A DNA stretch of 64,000 nucleotides, taken from positions 9,886,653 to 9,950,652 of the forward strand of contig NC_067131.1 in NCBI RefSeq assembly GCF_021347895.1. Direction: 5' to 3'. The notes beneath the pieces were generated by a model, which was given only the letters and a program-made list of their open reading frames with translations, had not been told where the DNA came from and ran no database searches. This stretch comes from Acanthochromis polyacanthus. Taxonomy: Eukaryota; Chordata; Actinopteri; Pomacentridae. Shown piece after piece: positions 59,769-64,000 of this stretch (position 1 is the stretch's first letter; each line of letters opens with the position of its first letter). Both the position numbers and the translations under genes were made by a program.

Positions 59769-62700
59769 TGTAAATTTCCAACAAAACCTTTTTTTTTTTT
59801 TTACATGCTTTTCCTGTTCTGTTGTCAAACCACAGAATAAGTATAAAATAGTGACTGAAACACGGCTCATTAAGACTACATGTTAACCAGAAGGAATTCC
59901 CAGTCGCGCCTCGAAAGCTCTGATTTTGTAACTGCCACTATGTCTGACAACCTAATCATATAAGAGTTAAAGATGACAGCTGTGGAGAAAATTCAGGTGC
60001 ATTTTTATTGAATTGAAGGTCACTAGCAAAGTGAGAGAATAATTAAACAAAAAAGAAAGAAAAAGAGTGGCTTTACCTGCTCTGTGCTTGTAAAATACCA
60101 ACCACGTCCATGTTGCACTTTATCTAATACACTTTTTTTTCTCTGTTGTAAAGGGTTTGATAGAACGTTGGATTTCTTTTGCAGCTCCTGTAGTAACTTA
60201 AATAAAAATCCCTCTTTTTTTAATTAATGTTTTTCTTGTTGGAGTTGCACCTACACATCTAAGCCTTTGTTTACAATTTTGTATTGTGTCGCATTTTAAA
60301 ATGATATACAGTTTTTCAAAATATAAAATGGTAATTTAGATTTTTTTGGAGGAAAGTTGAGTGTTCTGTAAAATAGTTGATAGATTAATGAATAGAAAAT
60401 TCGATCTACACGACAGCTTTTCTGCATTAATGTGTGGTATAGTTTGTAGTATTAAAGTGTGCATTTAATCGTATGTCTCTAATCGCAGGCCTACAAGCCC
60501 ACTGCTACCTCAAGTTCAAAAGTCCATTTTTCCGGAGCACAGTATACAGTAAAAAACGGGGCCACAAAATGACAGGGGAATCCATGCATACTGATGTTTT
60601 TTATTATTTCTCTTGGCAGTCGCTAACTCTGAATAAGTGAGGAGGGCCCCGGTCAGAGGTGCCCCACGTCAAAACTCGTCCACGGAGAATTGACAAAGTG
60701 GGAGCTACTTCTCACCGCACCGCAGGTTGTAATTTCATCCACAGGGGAGGGCATGCTCATCTTTTTTGCGTGACAGATCTCCAACATAATGCATTGTCAA
60801 ATAATTCTTAATATGTCCAGTGTGACACGATGGCCGTGTTCTCAATATTCAGATTTGCTCTGGCTCATAAACTCAGCTGCCACCGCGTGCCATTGGCCCA
60901 TCAATCAAGACATCTCCACCCCCACCCTCCTCCTCCGACTCTTTTTCACCTGTCAGCCCATTTGAATACGAGGTGGCGCTTGGATGGCTTCCAGAAAATA
61001 AGCTTCTGGGAGAACAAGGCCTGGCAAAGCTGTTTACACGTGTAAGAATTTTGATTGAGGAATATGCACAGCTCTCCTGTGCCAATAGATTTGACAGCCG
61101 CTCTCGCCCCAGTCAGAGGTCTTCTCCAGACTTATTTACACATTATCAGGCGCATCTCGTCATCTCGTGGCAAAAGTCAAGGCTTTAAAAATCAATTTGA
61201 ATATTTGCCTCTAATGTTGACGCTCATTGTTTGAACAGACTTTTACAAAATTCCTTGGCAAACACACTGGCTGGAAATGAAAAGCTCGACAATGTTTGCT
61301 CTAGTTTGATGATGAGAACAAACATTGACAGAAAATATCAAGGACTGACAATCACTGCCCATCTTTCTTCGCCTCCCCTTCAATAAGTCTCCATTTAGAC
61401 AGGCCCCGATAATTGAACATGTGTAAACAATAATCCATCTAAAAGCAGAAGGGCCATTTAACGCAGAGTGATTGTCTGCATATGCGGGTAAACAAACAGA
61501 GTGCCACTGGATCTGTCATCGCTTGGACCCCCCTCTAAATAAAGATGGATGGGGGAGTGGAAAGGGAGGGAGGGGGCCGAGGGACTGGGACGGGCAGTAA
61601 AGAGCCATGTCAACTGCCCTCCCTCCTCATGCATTAAATTCAAAGGGAGGCTGGTGTGCAAAAACTCCCACTGATCAATTGTAAGCAAAAAAGGGAGTGG
61701 AGGGAGGGAGGAGGAGGAGGAGGAGGGGGGAGCCGGGCGGGCGAGCCTCTGGTTTGGCATACGTGATCAGCACATCGGGCCAAATGATGTCATCCATCAG
61801 GACGGACACTGCAATTTGCCATCTATTTCCTCATCAATCAAACTTGAGCGTTTCCTACAAGGGGGTGGAATACGTATTTATGTAAAAGTGTGTGCGTCTC
61901 CATGTGTGTCTCGTGCTGGCAATCTACCGGACCCAACCTGAAGGGCATTAAGTGGCATTAACAGAGTGCAGAAATCCACTGCAGTGCTCTCTTATCCCCG
62001 TGCAGGAAGATTTACAATCTGTTTAATTTGAGTTCGGCATTAGAGATTCAACACTCCATCATTTCATCCAGAAATTCTTATGCCAGTCTGAAATGCACAC
62101 TTACATCATGCTTTAATTCCCTCAGCAGTCTAACCTTGCTAAAGAAGGGCGAAGACTGAGTTTTTTTTAATCTTTTTTCTTTTCAAAATAGCCCATATAT
62201 TGCCTGTTCCCTCTCTCCTGTTGACCTGCTATCAGTAACTTCACAGCTGTTGAGCCGTTTTGAACTCAATGCGCCTTTAGCTCTTGAATATACAGTATCT
62301 CAAATAAGATCCTCTAACTGACCACTAGATGTTATCCCTGCTAAATTTCCCAAAGAGCACCTTAAACGCATTTAGTTCTAACTTTTGTTATCTGCTATAA
62401 ACAGCTATTTAGCCACTGGCACAATTCCTGAAACTTTGAAACATGCATGTGAGCAACTCTGAGAATCTTCAATCTCTAAATATCCCATAAAATCTTTAAT
62501 TTAGGGGAAATTACAGAAGTTATCATGAAACTGGCAATTTCAGATGAAACATTTCGGCGGGAAACGACCTGCAACTTAACCTACTGATGTACTTCTTCCC
62601 ACATTTGGAGATATATTCACATATTTTCTATTATCCTAACCATAAGAGGTTCAGAAATATTCTTGAATATCTGAGACGAGCATTAGGATCTCAGTCTTTT

Positions 62701-64000
62701 GGTCATTCCAACGTCTAGACTGAAGGTCAAGAGTGTTAAAAGTCTTCTTCTGTCAGGACCATTAAGCTTTGGAACAATGTGCCTGAGGGGATCAGGGCCC
62801 GCTTTCCCAAAAGCAAACTCAGCGCTGCGCTCACCTTTGCCCACTGGCTTCTAATTGAACCATGATGATCGTGGCAGAAAGACGCCTCTGGAAATCCCAG
62901 CAGACAACAGGAGGATCTTGCATGAAATCACTGAAGAGAGCTAAATATGTGGATTAAAATTGTGGAAATTTGATCCCCCAAGTATCTGCCTCACTGAGGT
63001 CCACAGACACATGACAGTAAATCCAGGCTTGAAAGGTTGATGTATTCACAGAAGCGCGTTTTCAAGGCATGAAATATAAATACGTACCGTGGTGCGTTCT
63101 ATTACAGGGCATATGCTTTTTACTGATTTAAATGTTTCAATACCAAAACTGTGCTGATAATTTTATACTATTATATTTACAGTAAGCAAGTAAATACAGG
63201 ATTTTTTTGCTCAGCTGATTGTGAGTGACTGAAAGAAAAAAAATCTTGATGTAACGTATTTTAAAAAGTAACATTTTGCCTCCAAAACCTGGAAATACTG
63301 GAGAATCTGCACTATTTTAAATAATAGTCCCCACAGCCTGTTCCTTCTTCTGTGCTCCTTTTTATTTACTCTTCTTTCTTCTTAATATTGTTAGTACAAC
63401 TAAAGCTTTTACTGTTAACAATCCATTTATCTGCAATCTTGCAACCATTATCTGACCCAGCAGCTTAGAACCGCCGCCACTCTCTCCTTCATCACTTTCC
63501 TCTTCTTACATCGTTGAGATAATGGTCTTCTCCCCTCTGGGGGGAGGAGGAGTGACTGGTCGTCTCTGGGACTGGAGAAGATCAAGTTCACCTCATTATT
63601 AACCTACACACCCCCTCTGACCTTTTCCAGCTCCCACCCACCAGGCAGCAACATGTGCATCTCATTGTGGGAGGATTCATTGGCCCCCTTTCTTTAACCC
63701 CAGCCCTTCCTGCGGTTGGCTCGTGTGGAGATCCGGAGCTGATTTATGGGCCTAACAGATTGGTCCCGAGTGACTTAGATGCTTTGCAAAATGTGACGCA
63801 TGACTAAGGGCTGGCACAAGCGCTTTCTCGCATGATTGCTGAACAAGCAGAGTCACAGTGATTTAAGATGTTGTGATTTTAGATAATGTGAAAAAGTCGC
63901 GTTAGGTCACCTGTGTTTTGCCAGCTGTGAATTTTTGTAAAAACAGACAAATATCTTCAGACAGATCACCAAGAAAAACTTACATATACACATAAAAAAC
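59769..64000. other. Intergenic noncoding DNA
   Basis: No gene recognised. 60470-61480 is unique, with blocks of even composition that could be conserved noncoding elements. 61690-61735 is a GGA-rich purine tract. A possible LINE remnant lies at 62690-62865. Confidence 0.5.
62690..62865 (+). repeat. Possible LINE ORF2 C-terminal remnant
   Basis: In one frame SRLKVKSVKSLLLSGP, then after a frame change KLWNNVPEGIR..FPKSKLSAAL. The order basic stretch, S.GP, LWN.(L/V)P..IR, F(K/P)..L is the closing pattern of reverse transcriptases of non-LTR elements in fish. It is frameshifted and short, so tentative. Confidence 0.4.

Overview
The window is vertebrate nuclear DNA, almost certainly from a ray-finned (percomorph-type) fish. 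Short coding blocks are separated by GT-AG introns, dinucleotide repeats are dense, and there is a decayed Tc1/mariner transposon and a CCATCCATCC-type interspersed repeat common in teleosts. Nothing prokaryotic is present.

The one gene I can support is the 3' two-thirds of tcf7l2 (TCF-4, the HMG-box effector of canonical Wnt signalling), on the + strand. The exons for the beta-catenin-binding N-terminus are not in the window and should lie upstream of base 1. Bases 1-18316 look like the large intron before the exon starting [12 protein letters not shown]. Eleven exons follow: four regulatory exons (18317-18449, 20855-20957, 21951-22037, 26145-26270), two HMG-box exons (26371-26533, 26737-26844), a basic NLS exon (28879-28927), an optional 51-nt exon (29853-29903), two 73-nt C-clamp exons that look mutually exclusive (31058-31130, 31706-31778), and the last exon from 34294. 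The 3'UTR runs to about 36.6 kb.

The C-terminus is controlled by reading frame. Each C-clamp exon is 73 nt, so using one gives the long (C-clamp) frame of the last exon and skipping both gives the short tail ending at 34373. In this sequence the long frame stops at 34465, while the conserved CtBP-binding tail lies open in another frame up to 34749. This is either a one-base assembly error, a real frameshift, or a cryptic 74-nt intron.

Two candidate internal first exons sit inside the large intron, at about 9241-9375 and 12667-12789. Both end in strong donors and both join the 18317 exon in frame. They would give TCF7L2 proteins that lack the beta-catenin-binding domain, as expected for dominant-negative dnTcf7l2.

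Downstream of the gene, 36.6-50 kb is unique-looking noncoding DNA with no gene I can recognise. From 50.3 to 53.3 kb there is a 20-copy AT-rich satellite (141-156 bp units) with a recent 445-bp higher-order duplication. From 53.3 to 59.8 kb there is repeat debris: degenerate tandem arrays, an A-rich tract, a pair of tRNA-like segments in inverted orientation, a foldback element, the teleost repeat and a decayed relative of the satellite. From 59.8 to 64 kb the DNA is again noncoding, with one possible LINE remnant.
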